Assembly (NCBI RefSeq): GCF_026242055.1
Contig: NZ_JAPJDL010000005.1
Coordinates: 255,089-319,088, forward strand
Direction of reading: 5' to 3'
DNA: 64,000 nt
From: Lentzea sp. NEAU-D7
Lineage (GTDB): Bacteria > Actinomycetota > Actinomycetes > Mycobacteriales > Pseudonocardiaceae
Shown here: one piece after another, positions 48,564 to 57,645 of the stretch
Numbering within the stretch: position 1 is the first letter of the stretch
Layout of the letters: each line of letters begins with the position of its first letter
Made by a program: the position numbers and the translations under genes
Notes under the pieces: generated by a model
What the model saw: the letters and a program-made list of their open reading frames with translations, nothing else
Databases searched by the model: none
What the model was told of the DNA's origin: nothing

Positions 48564-48577
48564 GTTGACATGTCAAC
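48564..48577. promoter_or_regulatory. Perfect 14-bp palindrome before the quinone-oxidoreductase-like gene
   Basis: GTTGACATGTCAAC at 48564-48577 ends 27 bases before the ATG at 48605, where it would overlap or flank the promoter. It resembles MarR/TetR-type operators and the GTTGAC words at the citrate synthase locus. Confidence 0.55.
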
Positions 48578-48604
48578 CAAACGAACCAGCAGTGGGAGTC
48601 AGAG

Positions 48605-49513
48605 ATGAAGGCGATCACCTACACCACGTTCGGCGGCCCGGAAGTGCTGAGCCTGACCGAGGTCGAGAAGCCGCACGCCGGACCGGGACAGGTGCGGCTG
48701 AAGGTCGTCGCCGCCGCGGTCAACCCGCTGGACGACAAGATCCGCAAAGGGTGGATGCCACCGCAGATGACGCCCCCGTTCCCGGTGATCCCCGGTCTGG
48801 AAGCGGCCGGCATCGTCGACGAGGTCGGCGAGGGCGTCACCGGCGTCGCGGTGGGCGACTCGGTCCTGGGCTGGACCGTCACCGGCGCCTACGCCGAGTT
48901 CGCGCTGGCCTCCGAGTTCGCCCTCAAGCCCGCCGACCTCGACTGGGACACGGCCGCCGCGCTGCCCGTGGCCGTCGAGACGTCGGTCCGCGTGCTCGAC
49001 GAGCTGAAGGTCGGCAAGGGCGAGACGCTCCTGATCCACGGGGCCTCGGGCGTGGTCGGCGCCGTCGGCGTCCAGCTCGCGGTGGCCCGCGGCGCCACGG
49101 TCATCGGCACCGCCTCCCCCGCCAACCACGACTACGTGCGGTCGCTCGGCGCCACCCCGGTCGCTCACGGCGAGGGGCTCGCCGACCGGATCCGCGCCGC
49201 CGCGCCGCAGGGCGTCGACGCCGTGTACGACGCCGCGGGGCACGGCGACCTGCCGTTGTCGATCGAGCTGCGCGGCGGCACCGACCGGATCATCACCATC
49301 GCCGACCCGCAGGCCGCCGAGCTCGGCGTCACGTTCTCCGGCGGCGGTGCCCCGTTCGGCAGCAGGCTGGCCGAGTACGCCCATCTCGCGGTGGACGGCA
49401 AGCTCGTCGTGCGCGTCGCGCAGAGCCTGCCGCTGGCCGACGCGGCCCAGGCGCAGGAACTCGTCGCGACCGGTCACGCACCGGGCAAGGTGGTGCTGCG
49501 CCCCGCCGGCTGA
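48605..49513 (+). CDS. NADP-dependent quinone-oxidoreductase-like enzyme (MDR family)
   Basis: 302 residues of the zinc-independent medium-chain dehydrogenase type: MKAITYTTFGGPEVLSLTEVEKP, AAVNPLDDKIRKG, GLEAAGIVDEVGEGVTGVAVGDSV, then the dinucleotide site LLIHGASGVVGAVGVQLAVARGATVIGTAS. No structural-zinc Cys cluster. It likely reduces quinones or enones with NADPH. It is divergent from the LuxR gene, and its last 40 bases overlap the convergent polyprenyl-synthetase homologue. Confidence 0.92.
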   Translation: MKAITYTTFGGPEVLSLTEVEKPHAGPGQVRLKVVAAAVNPLDDKIRKGWMPPQMTPPFPVIPGLEAAGIVDEVGEGVTGVAVGDSVLGWTVTGAYAEFALASEFALKPADLDWDTAAALPVAVETSVRVLDELKVGKGETLLIHGASGVVGAVGVQLAVARGATVIGTASPANHDYVRSLGATPVAHGEGLADRIRAAAPQGVDAVYDAAGHGDLPLSIELRGGTDRIITIADPQAAELGVTFSGGGAPFGSRLAEYAHLAVDGKLVVRVAQSLPLADAAQAQELVATGHAPGKVVLRPAG

Positions 49514-50367
49514 GCGGGCACGGCCGGCGCCGGGGCGCACCGGGCGGTCGTGACCTCCCTGGCGAGCGACGACAGCTCCTCCGCGGCCCGCGCCCTCGGA
49601 CCACACCGCCGCAGGTGGTTCAGGGCGCGGGCGAGCAGCAGTTCCGCCTGCTGTTCGCACCACTTCCGCCCGCCGTCGACGGTCATCCCGGCCTTGGCCG
49701 CCGCCACGACCGGGAGCGTGCGGCGGCCGCGGGTGAGGTCGTCGCGCAGGGTCAGGACGTCGTCGACGTGCTTGCGCGCCAGGCCCACGTCGTCCCCGAA
49801 CTGCCTGAGGTGGCCGGCCTGGCTCGCGCTCGCACCGGCGGCCAGCGCGCCGAGCTCGCACGCCGCGGCCGGCAGCGAGCTGTGCTTCGCCGCGGCGACA
49901 CCGAGGTGCTGGGCCATGTCGGTGTCGTCCTCCTCGTCCATGCCGATCTCCTGGACATAACCGTCCACAACGGACATCAACGCGACGTTGAGGACCACGA
50001 CCCCGTGCTTGCCGAGCCGTGCGACGGCGAGGGAGAGAAGAGCGTCGGCCGCCGAGACGACCCTGTCCGCACCGAACACCTCCCACGCGCCCCCGCGGAT
50101 CATGAGGTCCGCGTGCAGTTGTTCGTGCAGGTGCGCGAACTCCAGCGCGAGAGCGGCCCCGGTCGCATCGACGTCACCGAACGCCTCGGCGGAGAGCAGC
50201 ACGAGCGCGGCCGTCGAGAAGTCCTGCCGCGCGAGGCCGAACTCGACCACCTCGCGCGTCTCGTCCGGCAGCTCCGCCAGCGCCGCCGGCAGCAACGTCC
50301 CGACCGCGCACCGGGTGCGCTCCAGCACGTGCCGCGGTGGCGCGGCGACCAGGTCGATGCTCGTCAT
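49474..50367 (-). CDS. Degenerate polyprenyl-synthetase homologue
   Basis: 297 residues with the isoprenyl synthase helical fold: AALALEFAHLHEQLHADLMIRGG in place of the first Asp-rich motif (canonical DDxxD reads ADLMI) and LARKHVDDVLTLRDDLTRGRRTLPVV for the second (DDVLT, third Asp lost; RRTLPVV kept). With the first motif broken, prenyl transfer is doubtful; it may be a regulatory subunit or have a changed function. It lies between an MDR oxidoreductase and an aldo/keto reductase, with no other isoprenoid gene adjacent. Confidence 0.7.
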   Translation of the reverse strand: MTSIDLVAAPPRHVLERTRCAVGTLLPAALAELPDETREVVEFGLARQDFSTAALVLLSAEAFGDVDATGAALALEFAHLHEQLHADLMIRGGAWEVFGADRVVSAADALLSLAVARLGKHGVVVLNVALMSVVDGYVQEIGMDEEDDTDMAQHLGVAAAKHSSLPAAACELGALAAGASASQAGHLRQFGDDVGLARKHVDDVLTLRDDLTRGRRTLPVVAAAKAGMTVDGGRKWCEQQAELLLARALNHLRRCGPRARAAEELSSLAREVTTARCAPAPAVPAQPAGRSTTLPGA

Positions 50368-50546
50368 GGCGCTTTCCTCTCAGACCCCGGGAAAACGACG
50401 CTAAACCCGCTGGCAGGACCATCAGGGCCGGTAGCCACTGACGTGTCGAACAGAGGCACGATCCAGCGACGCGGACTACGTTGATGTTGAACGGGTTGTC
50501 GTCACCGTCACCCGACCGTGATCATCGTTTTCCTGAGGGGCTGACC

Positions 50547-51512
<966 letters not shown>

Positions 51513-51542
51513 CCCCGCGAACGCGGATATACACTTCCGCCC

Positions 51543-51941
51543 GTGCCGAACTTGCGGATCAGCGAGGCCGCCGCGCTGCTCGGTGTCAGCGACGACACCC
51601 TGCGCCGGTGGATCGACCAGGGCCGCCTCGCGTCCGTCGTGCTGGACAACGGGCGCAAGGGTGTCAGCGGCACCGAGCTGGCCGCGTTCGCGCAGAAGAT
51701 GACCGACGTGGCCGAGCCCGGCGCGACCGTGGCGGCCTCGGCGCGCAACCGCATGAAGGGCATCGTCACGCGCGTCGTCAAGGACGGCGTGATGGCCCAG
51801 GTCGACATGCAGGCCGGGCCCTTCCGCATCACGTCTCTGATGAGCCGTGAGTCCGCGGACGAGCTCGGCCTGGAGGTCGGCAGCGTCGCCGTGGCCTCGA
51901 TCAAGTCGACGCACGTGGTCGTCGAGATCCCCGAGGCCTGA
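51543..51941 (+). CDS. MerR-HTH / TOBE molybdate-binding-type protein
   Basis: 132 residues from GTG. An excisionase/MerR-like helix-turn-helix (LRISEAAALLGVSDDTLRRWIDQGRLASVVLDNGRKGVSGTEL) is followed by a single TOBE (molbindin) domain: SARNRMKGIVTRVVKDGVMAQVDMQAGPFRITSLMSRESADELGLEVGSVAVASIKSTHVVVE. Such proteins bind molybdate or tungstate and are thought to regulate Mo uptake or store the anion. No modABC genes are adjacent. It converges with the acyl-CoA dehydrogenase gene 4 bases away. Confidence 0.9.
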   Translation: MPNLRISEAAALLGVSDDTLRRWIDQGRLASVVLDNGRKGVSGTELAAFAQKMTDVAEPGATVAASARNRMKGIVTRVVKDGVMAQVDMQAGPFRITSLMSRESADELGLEVGSVAVASIKSTHVVVEIPEA

Positions 51942-51945
51942 GAAC

Positions 51946-53136
51946 TCAGACGAAGGCGCTCTGCCCGGTGATCGCCTTGCCGACGATCAGCGTGTTCATC
52001 TCGCGCGTGCCCTCGAACGAGTAGATCGCCTCGGCGTCGGCGAAGAAGCGGGCCACGTCGTGGTCGAGCACGATGCCGTTGCCGCCGAAGATCTCCCGCG
52101 CCCAGGCGACGACCTCGCGCATGCGGGAGGTGACGAACGCCTTCGCGAGCGACGAGTGCTCGTCCTGGAAGATGCCCGCGTCCTGCAGCTTCGCGAGCTG
52201 CACGAGCATGCCCCACGACGCGGTGATGTTGCCGAGCGACTGCACCAGCTTGTCCTGCACCATCTGGAAACGGGCGATCGGGCGGCCGAACTGCTCGCGC
52301 TCCTTCGAGTAGGCGAGGGCGGCCTCGTACGCGCCGATCATGACGCCGAGCGCCTGCCAGGCGACACCGCCCCTGGTGGCGCGCAGGATCTCCGCGACGT
52401 CGCGGAACGAGTCGATGCGCTGCAACCGGTTCGCCTCCGGCACGCGGACGCCGGTGAGGGTGATCTCGGCGTTCTCGACGATCCGGAACGCGATCTTGCC
52501 CTCGATCTTCTCGGCGACGAAGCCGGGCGTGCCCTTCTCCACGACGAAGCCCTTGACCTGGTTGTCGGCGAGGTCGCGGGCCCACACGACGACGTAGTCG
52601 GCGAAGGTGGCGTTGCCGATCCACTTCTTGGCGCCGTTGAGCACCCAGGTGTCGCCGTCGCGCTCGGCGGTGGTGCGCATGCCGCCCGCCACGTCGGAGC
52701 CGCCGAGCGGTTCGGTCATCGCGAACGCCCCGATCTTGTCCATCGCGGCCATGGCGGGCAGCCAGCGGTCGCGCTGCTCCTGGTCGCCACCCGCGTAGAT
52801 CGAGTACATCGCGAGTCCGTTGTGGACGCCGAAGAACGTGGCGACCGACGCGTCGGTGCGGGTCATCTCCATCGCCAGCATGCCGGTGAGCAGGTTGCTG
52901 ACGGCGGCGGGGTGCTCGCCGTAGCCCTCGTACGACAGCGCGGTGAGGCCGGCGCCGCGGAACTTGCCGATCAGCTCGTGCGGGAACTCGCCCCTGGCCC
53001 AGTACTCGTTCACGAGGGGCTTGATCTCGGTGGTCATGAACTCGCGGGCGCTCAGCAGGATCTTGCGCTCGTCGTCGGGCAGCAGCGCCTCGTAGTTGTA
53101 GAAGTCGGCGGTCAGCTGGTCTTCCAGGCGGTTCAT
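51946..53136 (-). CDS. Acyl-CoA dehydrogenase (glutaryl-CoA dehydrogenase-like)
   Basis: 396 residues, last gene of a five-gene operon. FAD/substrate segments FAMTEPLGGSDVAGGMRTTAERDGDTWVLNGAKKWIGNATFAD, RREQFGRPIA-like KEREQFGRPIARFQ and the catalytic Glu in IYSFEGTREMNTLIVGKAITG. The YSFEGT region is of the glutaryl-/short-chain type. It would oxidise an acyl-CoA to the 2-enoyl-CoA. Its start overlaps the stop of the upstream dehydrogenase gene (ATGA). Confidence 0.94.
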   Translation of the reverse strand: MNRLEDQLTADFYNYEALLPDDERKILLSAREFMTTEIKPLVNEYWARGEFPHELIGKFRGAGLTALSYEGYGEHPAAVSNLLTGMLAMEMTRTDASVATFFGVHNGLAMYSIYAGGDQEQRDRWLPAMAAMDKIGAFAMTEPLGGSDVAGGMRTTAERDGDTWVLNGAKKWIGNATFADYVVVWARDLADNQVKGFVVEKGTPGFVAEKIEGKIAFRIVENAEITLTGVRVPEANRLQRIDSFRDVAEILRATRGGVAWQALGVMIGAYEAALAYSKEREQFGRPIARFQMVQDKLVQSLGNITASWGMLVQLAKLQDAGIFQDEHSSLAKAFVTSRMREVVAWAREIFGGNGIVLDHDVARFFADAEAIYSFEGTREMNTLIVGKAITGQSAFV

Positions 53137-53972
53137 CAGTTCTCCTCCAATGCCGTCAGAACGGCGAGCTGCTTGCGGTCGCGCGTCTCGGCGAGCGCCG
53201 AGTACGTGGAGGAGCCGTAAGCGTCTTCGACGGCCCGGATCAGCCGTTCGGGATCTTGCGACGGGGTGCCGAGGGACAGCCCCCGCATGGACTTGCCGAT
53301 GTGTTCGGCGAGGTGGCGGTAGCCGCCGGGCCCACCACCGAGGTGGGCGCCGAGGAACGGGCCGACGGCCGCCCAGCGCAGGCCGAGCGAGTTCGTGACG
53401 ACGGCGTCGAGGTCTGCGGGCGTCACGACGCCCTGTTCGACCAGGTAGGCGGCTTCACGGGACAGCGCGGCCTGCAGCCGGTTGCCGACGAAGCCGGGGA
53501 TCTCCTTGCGTTCGACGACCGGCGTGCGGCCGAGCGAGCGGTAGAACTCCACCGCCCTGGTCACGGACTCCTCACTCGTCTGCTCCCCCGGCACCACCTC
53601 GACCAGCGGGATCACGTGCGGCGGGTTGAACGGGTGTCCGATGAGGACGCGCGAGCCGTCGATGCCCTCGGTGAACGCGGTCGAGGGGATCGCGGACGAC
53701 GAGCTGAGCAGCAGCGCGTGCTCGGGCGCCTCCCTGACCAGCTCGGCGAACAGGGTCTTCTTGAGCTCCAGGTCCTCCGGGCCGTTCTCCTGCACGAAGT
53801 CCGCGTCCCGCACGGCTTCCGCGACGGTCGGGGCGATCAGGACGTCGTCGGGGACGACCTCGGCGAGGTCCGGGCGGGGGTCGGTGATCCGCACGGTCAT
53901 CCCGTGCTCGCGGAACAGGCGGGCCCACGAGAGTCCGATGACACCTGCCCCGACGACTGCGACTGTGCTCAT
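53136..53972 (-). CDS. Hydroxyacid dehydrogenase of the lambda-crystallin / carnitine-dehydrogenase type
   Basis: 278 residues with the 3-hydroxyacyl-CoA dehydrogenase fold: VAVVGAGVIGLSWARLFREHG (NAD site), VQENGPEDLELKKTLFAEL, LLSSSSAIPSTAF, the catalytic His in IGHPFNPPHVIPLVEVVPGE, and EIPGFVGNRLQAAL. The NPPHVIPLVEVVP and SLGLRWAAVGPF blocks resemble lambda-crystallin, gulonate and carnitine dehydrogenases, which act on free hydroxy acids rather than CoA esters. ATGA overlaps on both sides show tight coupling with the decarboxylase and acyl-CoA dehydrogenase genes. Confidence 0.9.
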   Translation of the reverse strand: MSTVAVVGAGVIGLSWARLFREHGMTVRITDPRPDLAEVVPDDVLIAPTVAEAVRDADFVQENGPEDLELKKTLFAELVREAPEHALLLSSSSAIPSTAFTEGIDGSRVLIGHPFNPPHVIPLVEVVPGEQTSEESVTRAVEFYRSLGRTPVVERKEIPGFVGNRLQAALSREAAYLVEQGVVTPADLDAVVTNSLGLRWAAVGPFLGAHLGGGPGGYRHLAEHIGKSMRGLSLGTPSQDPERLIRAVEDAYGSSTYSALAETRDRKQLAVLTALEEN

Positions 53973-54688
53973 GCTTCCTCCAAGTAGTCGTGAACCGGCT
54001 TGGCGGGAGCGAGCGTCAGGTCGGTGATGACGTGGCTGGCGGAGACGACCTCCAGCACGGGGAGATCGGCGAGCGGCGCGAGGACGTGCTGGAACAGCTG
54101 CAGGCGCGCCGGGCCGGTGTACGCGGCCTTGACCACGACGTCGGTGATCTCCGTGCGCACGAGCTCCTGCACCCGCGGCGTTCCGTCATAGTCAGGGATG
54201 GTCTTCAGCATGAAGGTTGGAACCGTGATCTCCGCCTCAGCCGCGCGGTGGTCCAGTTCGTGGTGCTTGTAGCCCATGGTCGCGGTGGCCACCCGCAGCG
54301 TGCCGTAGTCGAGCGTGCCGACCAGCGCGCCGTTGTCGGCGTAGAGGTTCGGTGCGCCCATGACCTTCGGGTAGGCGCTGACCTCGCGTCCGGACGCGGT
54401 GGCGGCGAAGCTGTCGAGGTACATCGCGTGCAGGTACTCGCCGCGCTCGCCGTCGAAGACGACCTGGATCGCCTGGCCGGCCTCGGTGTAGGGGCCGTAG
54501 CCGGTGACGTCGTTCATCTTCATGACCTCGAACCGGACGAGCGGCTCGTCGATCGTCAGCGGTCGCGGGACGACGGACCGCACCGCCTCCGGATCGGTCC
54601 GGTAGACGATGTTGAGGTACTCGCGGTCGAAGAAACGCGGCTGCACGGCGGGAAACGCCGGAGCGGTCAGAGGTGTGATGCCCAGCAT
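53969..54688 (-). CDS. Acetoacetate decarboxylase family protein
   Basis: 239 residues. FFDREYLNIVYRTDPEAVRSVVPRPL, VRFEVMKMNDVTGYGPYTEAGQAI, and the Schiff-base segment GREVSAYPKVMGAPNL, with the Lys in YPK at the position of the catalytic Lys of clostridial acetoacetate decarboxylase. It should decarboxylate a beta-keto acid to a ketone. One base separates it from the upstream hydratase and 4 bases overlap the downstream dehydrogenase, so it belongs to the pathway rather than being a chance neighbour. Confidence 0.88.
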   Translation of the reverse strand: MLGITPLTAPAFPAVQPRFFDREYLNIVYRTDPEAVRSVVPRPLTIDEPLVRFEVMKMNDVTGYGPYTEAGQAIQVVFDGERGEYLHAMYLDSFAATASGREVSAYPKVMGAPNLYADNGALVGTLDYGTLRVATATMGYKHHELDHRAAEAEITVPTFMLKTIPDYDGTPRVQELVRTEITDVVVKAAYTGPARLQLFQHVLAPLADLPVLEVVSASHVITDLTLAPAKPVHDYLEEA

Positions 54689-54689
54689 G

Positions 54690-55433
54690 TCAGCGTCCCG
54701 TCCACTGAGGAGAGCGGCGCTCGGCGAACGCGGTCATGCCCTCGCGGACGTCGGCCGTGGTCATCAGCTTCGCGCTCTCGGCGCGTTGCGCGGCCCAGGG
54801 ATCGGCGGACCGCACGACCTTCTTGACGGCGGCGAGCGCCAGCGGCGCGTTCAGGGCGATCTGTTCCGCCAGCTGGAGTGCGATCGCGGCGGCCTCGCCG
54901 TTCGGCACGACCCGGTTCGCGATGCCGAGCTCGCCCGCGCGGCGGCCGTCGACCGGCTCGCCGGTCAGCAGGATCTCCATCCCGATGTGGTGCGGGATCC
55001 GCTGTGGCAGGCGCACGACGCCCCCGGCCGCGGCGATCAGGCCGCGCTTCACCTCGGGCAGGCCGAACCTCGCGTCCTCGGCGGCGACGATCAGGTCGCA
55101 GGCCAGTGCCAGCTCGAACCCGCCGCCCATCGCGAACCCCTCGACCGCCGCGATCAACGGCTTGGTCAGCTCGGCCTCGGTGAGGCCGCCGAGGCCGCGA
55201 TCGCCGACCACCGGCGACTCGCCCTTCAGCGCGGCCTTGAGGTCCATGCCCGCGCTGAACGAGCCACCGGCTCCGGTGAGCACGCCCACGCGCAGTTCCG
55301 GCGTGGCCTCCAGTTCGTCCAGCGCGGCGGCGAGTTGCGTCGCGACGGCCGCGTTGACGGCGTTGCGGGCCTCCGGCCGATCGATCGTGATCAGCAGCGC
55401 CGAGCCCACTCGTTCGGTGCGAACCTCGCTCAT
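54690..55433 (-). CDS. Enoyl-CoA hydratase / crotonase-family enzyme
   Basis: 247 residues from ATG 55433, overlapping the CoA-transferase stop (ATGA). Oxyanion-hole segments SFSAGMDLKAALKG and KPLIAAVEGFAMGGGFELALACDLIVAAEDARFGLPEVKRGLIAAAGG are complete. The catalytic region GFELALACD/LPEVKRGL has the Glu of PEVKRGL. It would hydrate the 2-enoyl-CoA to the 3-hydroxyacyl-CoA. Confidence 0.93.
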   Translation of the reverse strand: MSEVRTERVGSALLITIDRPEARNAVNAAVATQLAAALDELEATPELRVGVLTGAGGSFSAGMDLKAALKGESPVVGDRGLGGLTEAELTKPLIAAVEGFAMGGGFELALACDLIVAAEDARFGLPEVKRGLIAAAGGVVRLPQRIPHHIGMEILLTGEPVDGRRAGELGIANRVVPNGEAAAIALQLAEQIALNAPLALAAVKKVVRSADPWAAQRAESAKLMTTADVREGMTAFAERRSPQWTGR

Positions 55434-56593
55434 GCCGGCACTCCCTCTTCCAGTTCGGCGAACACTTCGGCGGTGTCCTGCCCCGGCAGCGGGGCGAGAC
55501 GGCGGACGGTGGCGGGCGTGGCGGAGAACCGGACGGGGATGCCGATCGAGCGGATCGCGCCCTCGCTCGGGTGCTGCACGACGTCGAGCAGGTGGCCTTC
55601 GCGGACGTACGGGTCCTCGTGCGCCTTGTCGAGCTCCAGCACCGGTCCGAACGGGATGCTGTGCTTGGCGCACACCTCGCCCCATTCCTCGGTGGACAGT
55701 GCGGGCGCGCACTCGTCGACCAGTCCCATCAGGTCGTCGCTGTCACCGGGGTCGATCCGCTCACCGGCGACGCGCGGGTCCTCGACCAGGTCGGGACGGC
55801 CCGCGGCGGCGAAGAAGTCGCGGAAGTTCCGCGGGGTGTAGGGCACGACGCAGCCGAGGCCGTCGCTGGTGTGCACGGCGTGGTGACCCTTGGCCATCGA
55901 GAGGTTGAAGCCGGTCGGCCCCTCCTCCGGCACGAACGCGTGGCCCGCGAGGTGTTCGACCAGGTTGAACGCGATCATCGTGTCGGCCATGGGGATCTCG
56001 ACGCGCTGGCCCTGCCCGGTGTTGTTCCGGTGCACGAGCGCGGCGAGCACGCTGTAGGCGATGGTCAGCGACGACACCTTGTCGCCGATGATCGTCGGCA
56101 GGTAGACGGGCCGGCCGAGGGCGCGGTTCGCGATGTCGACCAGTCCGGACGCGCCCTGGACCGTCTCGTCGTAGGCGGCGACGCCGGCGCGGTCGGAGTC
56201 GCCGCGGAAGCCCTGGGCGTGGGCGTAGACCAGGCCGGGGTTGCGTTCGGCGACGTCGGCGTAGTCCAGGCCGAGCCTGCTCAGCGCGCCCGGTCGCATG
56301 TTGGTGATCAGCACGTCGGCGGTGTCGATCAGCCTGAGGGCGGTCTCGCGGTCGTCCTCGTCCTTCAGGTTCAGCGCGACGCTGCGCTTGTTCCGGTTGA
56401 CGTTGAGGCTCAACGGCGTCATGCCCGGCGTGGTGCGGTAGCGGCCGTTGCGGACGGTGTCCACAGGCGACTCGATCTTGATCACGTCGGCGCCGAGGTC
56501 TCCGAGGATCTGGGCCGCGTACGGGCCCATCACCACGGTCGAGAGGTCGATCACCCGCACGCCGTCCAGCGGACCGGCGGTGATGTCCTTCAT
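55430..56593 (-). CDS. CaiB/BaiF-family (type III) CoA-transferase
   Basis: 387 residues, first gene of the operon. Family segments: GPLDGVRVIDLSTVVMGPYAAQILGDLGADVIKIESP, NRNKRSVALNLKDEDDRE, VLITNMRPGALSRLGLDY, and the catalytic Asp in the AAYDETVQGASGL stretch. Type III transferases move CoA between carboxylic acids. The operon contains no acyl-CoA ligase, so this enzyme is the likely route of substrate activation. The promoter region contains a large palindrome. Confidence 0.93.
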   Translation of the reverse strand: MKDITAGPLDGVRVIDLSTVVMGPYAAQILGDLGADVIKIESPVDTVRNGRYRTTPGMTPLSLNVNRNKRSVALNLKDEDDRETALRLIDTADVLITNMRPGALSRLGLDYADVAERNPGLVYAHAQGFRGDSDRAGVAAYDETVQGASGLVDIANRALGRPVYLPTIIGDKVSSLTIAYSVLAALVHRNNTGQGQRVEIPMADTMIAFNLVEHLAGHAFVPEEGPTGFNLSMAKGHHAVHTSDGLGCVVPYTPRNFRDFFAAAGRPDLVEDPRVAGERIDPGDSDDLMGLVDECAPALSTEEWGEVCAKHSIPFGPVLELDKAHEDPYVREGHLLDVVQHPSEGAIRSIGIPVRFSATPATVRRLAPLPGQDTAEVFAELEEGVPA

Positions 56594-56672
56594 CGTTCGT
56601 CCTTTCGCACCTGTTCGTCCTTGCACCACCGAAGTTAGTGACGAACCGCGAGAAAGGGAACGATCATGTCGC

Positions 56673-56709
56673 GAACAATGGTATGACCACAGCGGTCACA
56701 CCATTGTTC
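56673..56709. promoter_or_regulatory. 37-bp near-perfect palindrome between LysR gene and its putative operon
   Basis: GAACAATGGTATGACC (56673-56688), spacer ACAGC, and GGTCACACCATTGTTC (56694-56709) pair at 15 of 16 positions. It overlaps the LysR stop codon and lies 80-116 bases upstream of the CoA-transferase start. It could be the LysR binding site, a terminator, or both. Confidence 0.65.
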
Positions 56710-57625
56710 ATTTGACCATCGGCTCCGCGAACACCTCTTTCGCGACCGCGACGACCTCCTCGATGTCGCCGCCGCTCGCCCGGTCGCGGCGCCACAGCAG
56801 TCCGGTGTCGAGCTGCGCGCGGAAGTCCTCGAACGGCAGGACCGCCATGTTGTCCAGCTGGTAGCCGCGCATGGAGCTGTCCTCGTCGAGCATCGAGACG
56901 GAGAACCCGAGGCCGCCCGAGACGATCTCGGAGGTGCCCTGGTAGCCGGTGTTGCTCAGCTGGATGCGCTTTTTGATGCCCAGCTCGTGCAATTGCCGGT
57001 CGAGCTGCTCGAAATACGCGGGCATGATTTCCTCGGGCGACTTCGCGTACGCGAGATCGGTGAGATCGGCCAGTTTGACCGATTTCCGGCCTTCGAAACG
57101 GTCCGCGGGCACCACGGCGCCGAGGCGTTCCGACATGACGTGCAGCGTGTCGAGTGAGGCCTCCTGCACGGGCAGCCGCGCCAGCGTGAGCGCGAGCTTG
57201 CCGTCCTTCACCGCCGCGACGAGGTCCGTGCTCGTCCCCGGCCAGCGCTTGACCTCGAACCTCCCCGCGACCCGCTCCGCCAGCAGGGACAGCCGTTCCC
57301 GCAGCGCCGGGTGGATGCCCGCGGGCACGCCGACGAACACCGTCGACCGCGCGGGGCTGGTGGCCTGGTCGAGGCGCCAGCGGATGGACCCGACCCGGTC
57401 GAGCACGTCACGTGCGATCGGCAGCAGGGCGGCGCCGGCGTCGGTCAGCGCCACGTGGTGGGTGCTGCGGTCGAACAGCGGACGGCCCAGTTCGTGTTCG
57501 AGGTCCTTGACGCGCTGGCTCAGCGGGGAGGCGGCCATGTGCAGCTTCCGCGCGGCCGCCGAGAAGTTCAGTTCCTCGGCGACCGCGACGAAGTAGCGCA
57601 GGTGCAGCAGTTCCACGCTGTTCAC
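56708..57625 (-). CDS. LysR-family transcriptional regulator
   Basis: 305 residues from GTG 57625 (a GTG 3 codons later is possible). The N-terminal HTH is LLHLRYFVAVAEELNFSAAARKLHMAASPLSQRVKDLEHELGRPLF. The C-terminal effector domain (VFVGVPAGIHPALRERL, GKLALTLARLPVQ, SEIVSGGLGFSVSML) is of the periplasmic-binding-protein type. It is upstream of, and on the same strand as, the five-gene CoA operon and is its probable activator, with a CoA-pathway intermediate as inducer. Confidence 0.93.
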   Translation of the reverse strand: MNSVELLHLRYFVAVAEELNFSAAARKLHMAASPLSQRVKDLEHELGRPLFDRSTHHVALTDAGAALLPIARDVLDRVGSIRWRLDQATSPARSTVFVGVPAGIHPALRERLSLLAERVAGRFEVKRWPGTSTDLVAAVKDGKLALTLARLPVQEASLDTLHVMSERLGAVVPADRFEGRKSVKLADLTDLAYAKSPEEIMPAYFEQLDRQLHELGIKKRIQLSNTGYQGTSEIVSGGLGFSVSMLDEDSSMRGYQLDNMAVLPFEDFRAQLDTGLLWRRDRASGGDIEEVVAVAKEVFAEPMVK

Positions 57626-57645
57626 CCTAGGCAGCGGAACGCGGC

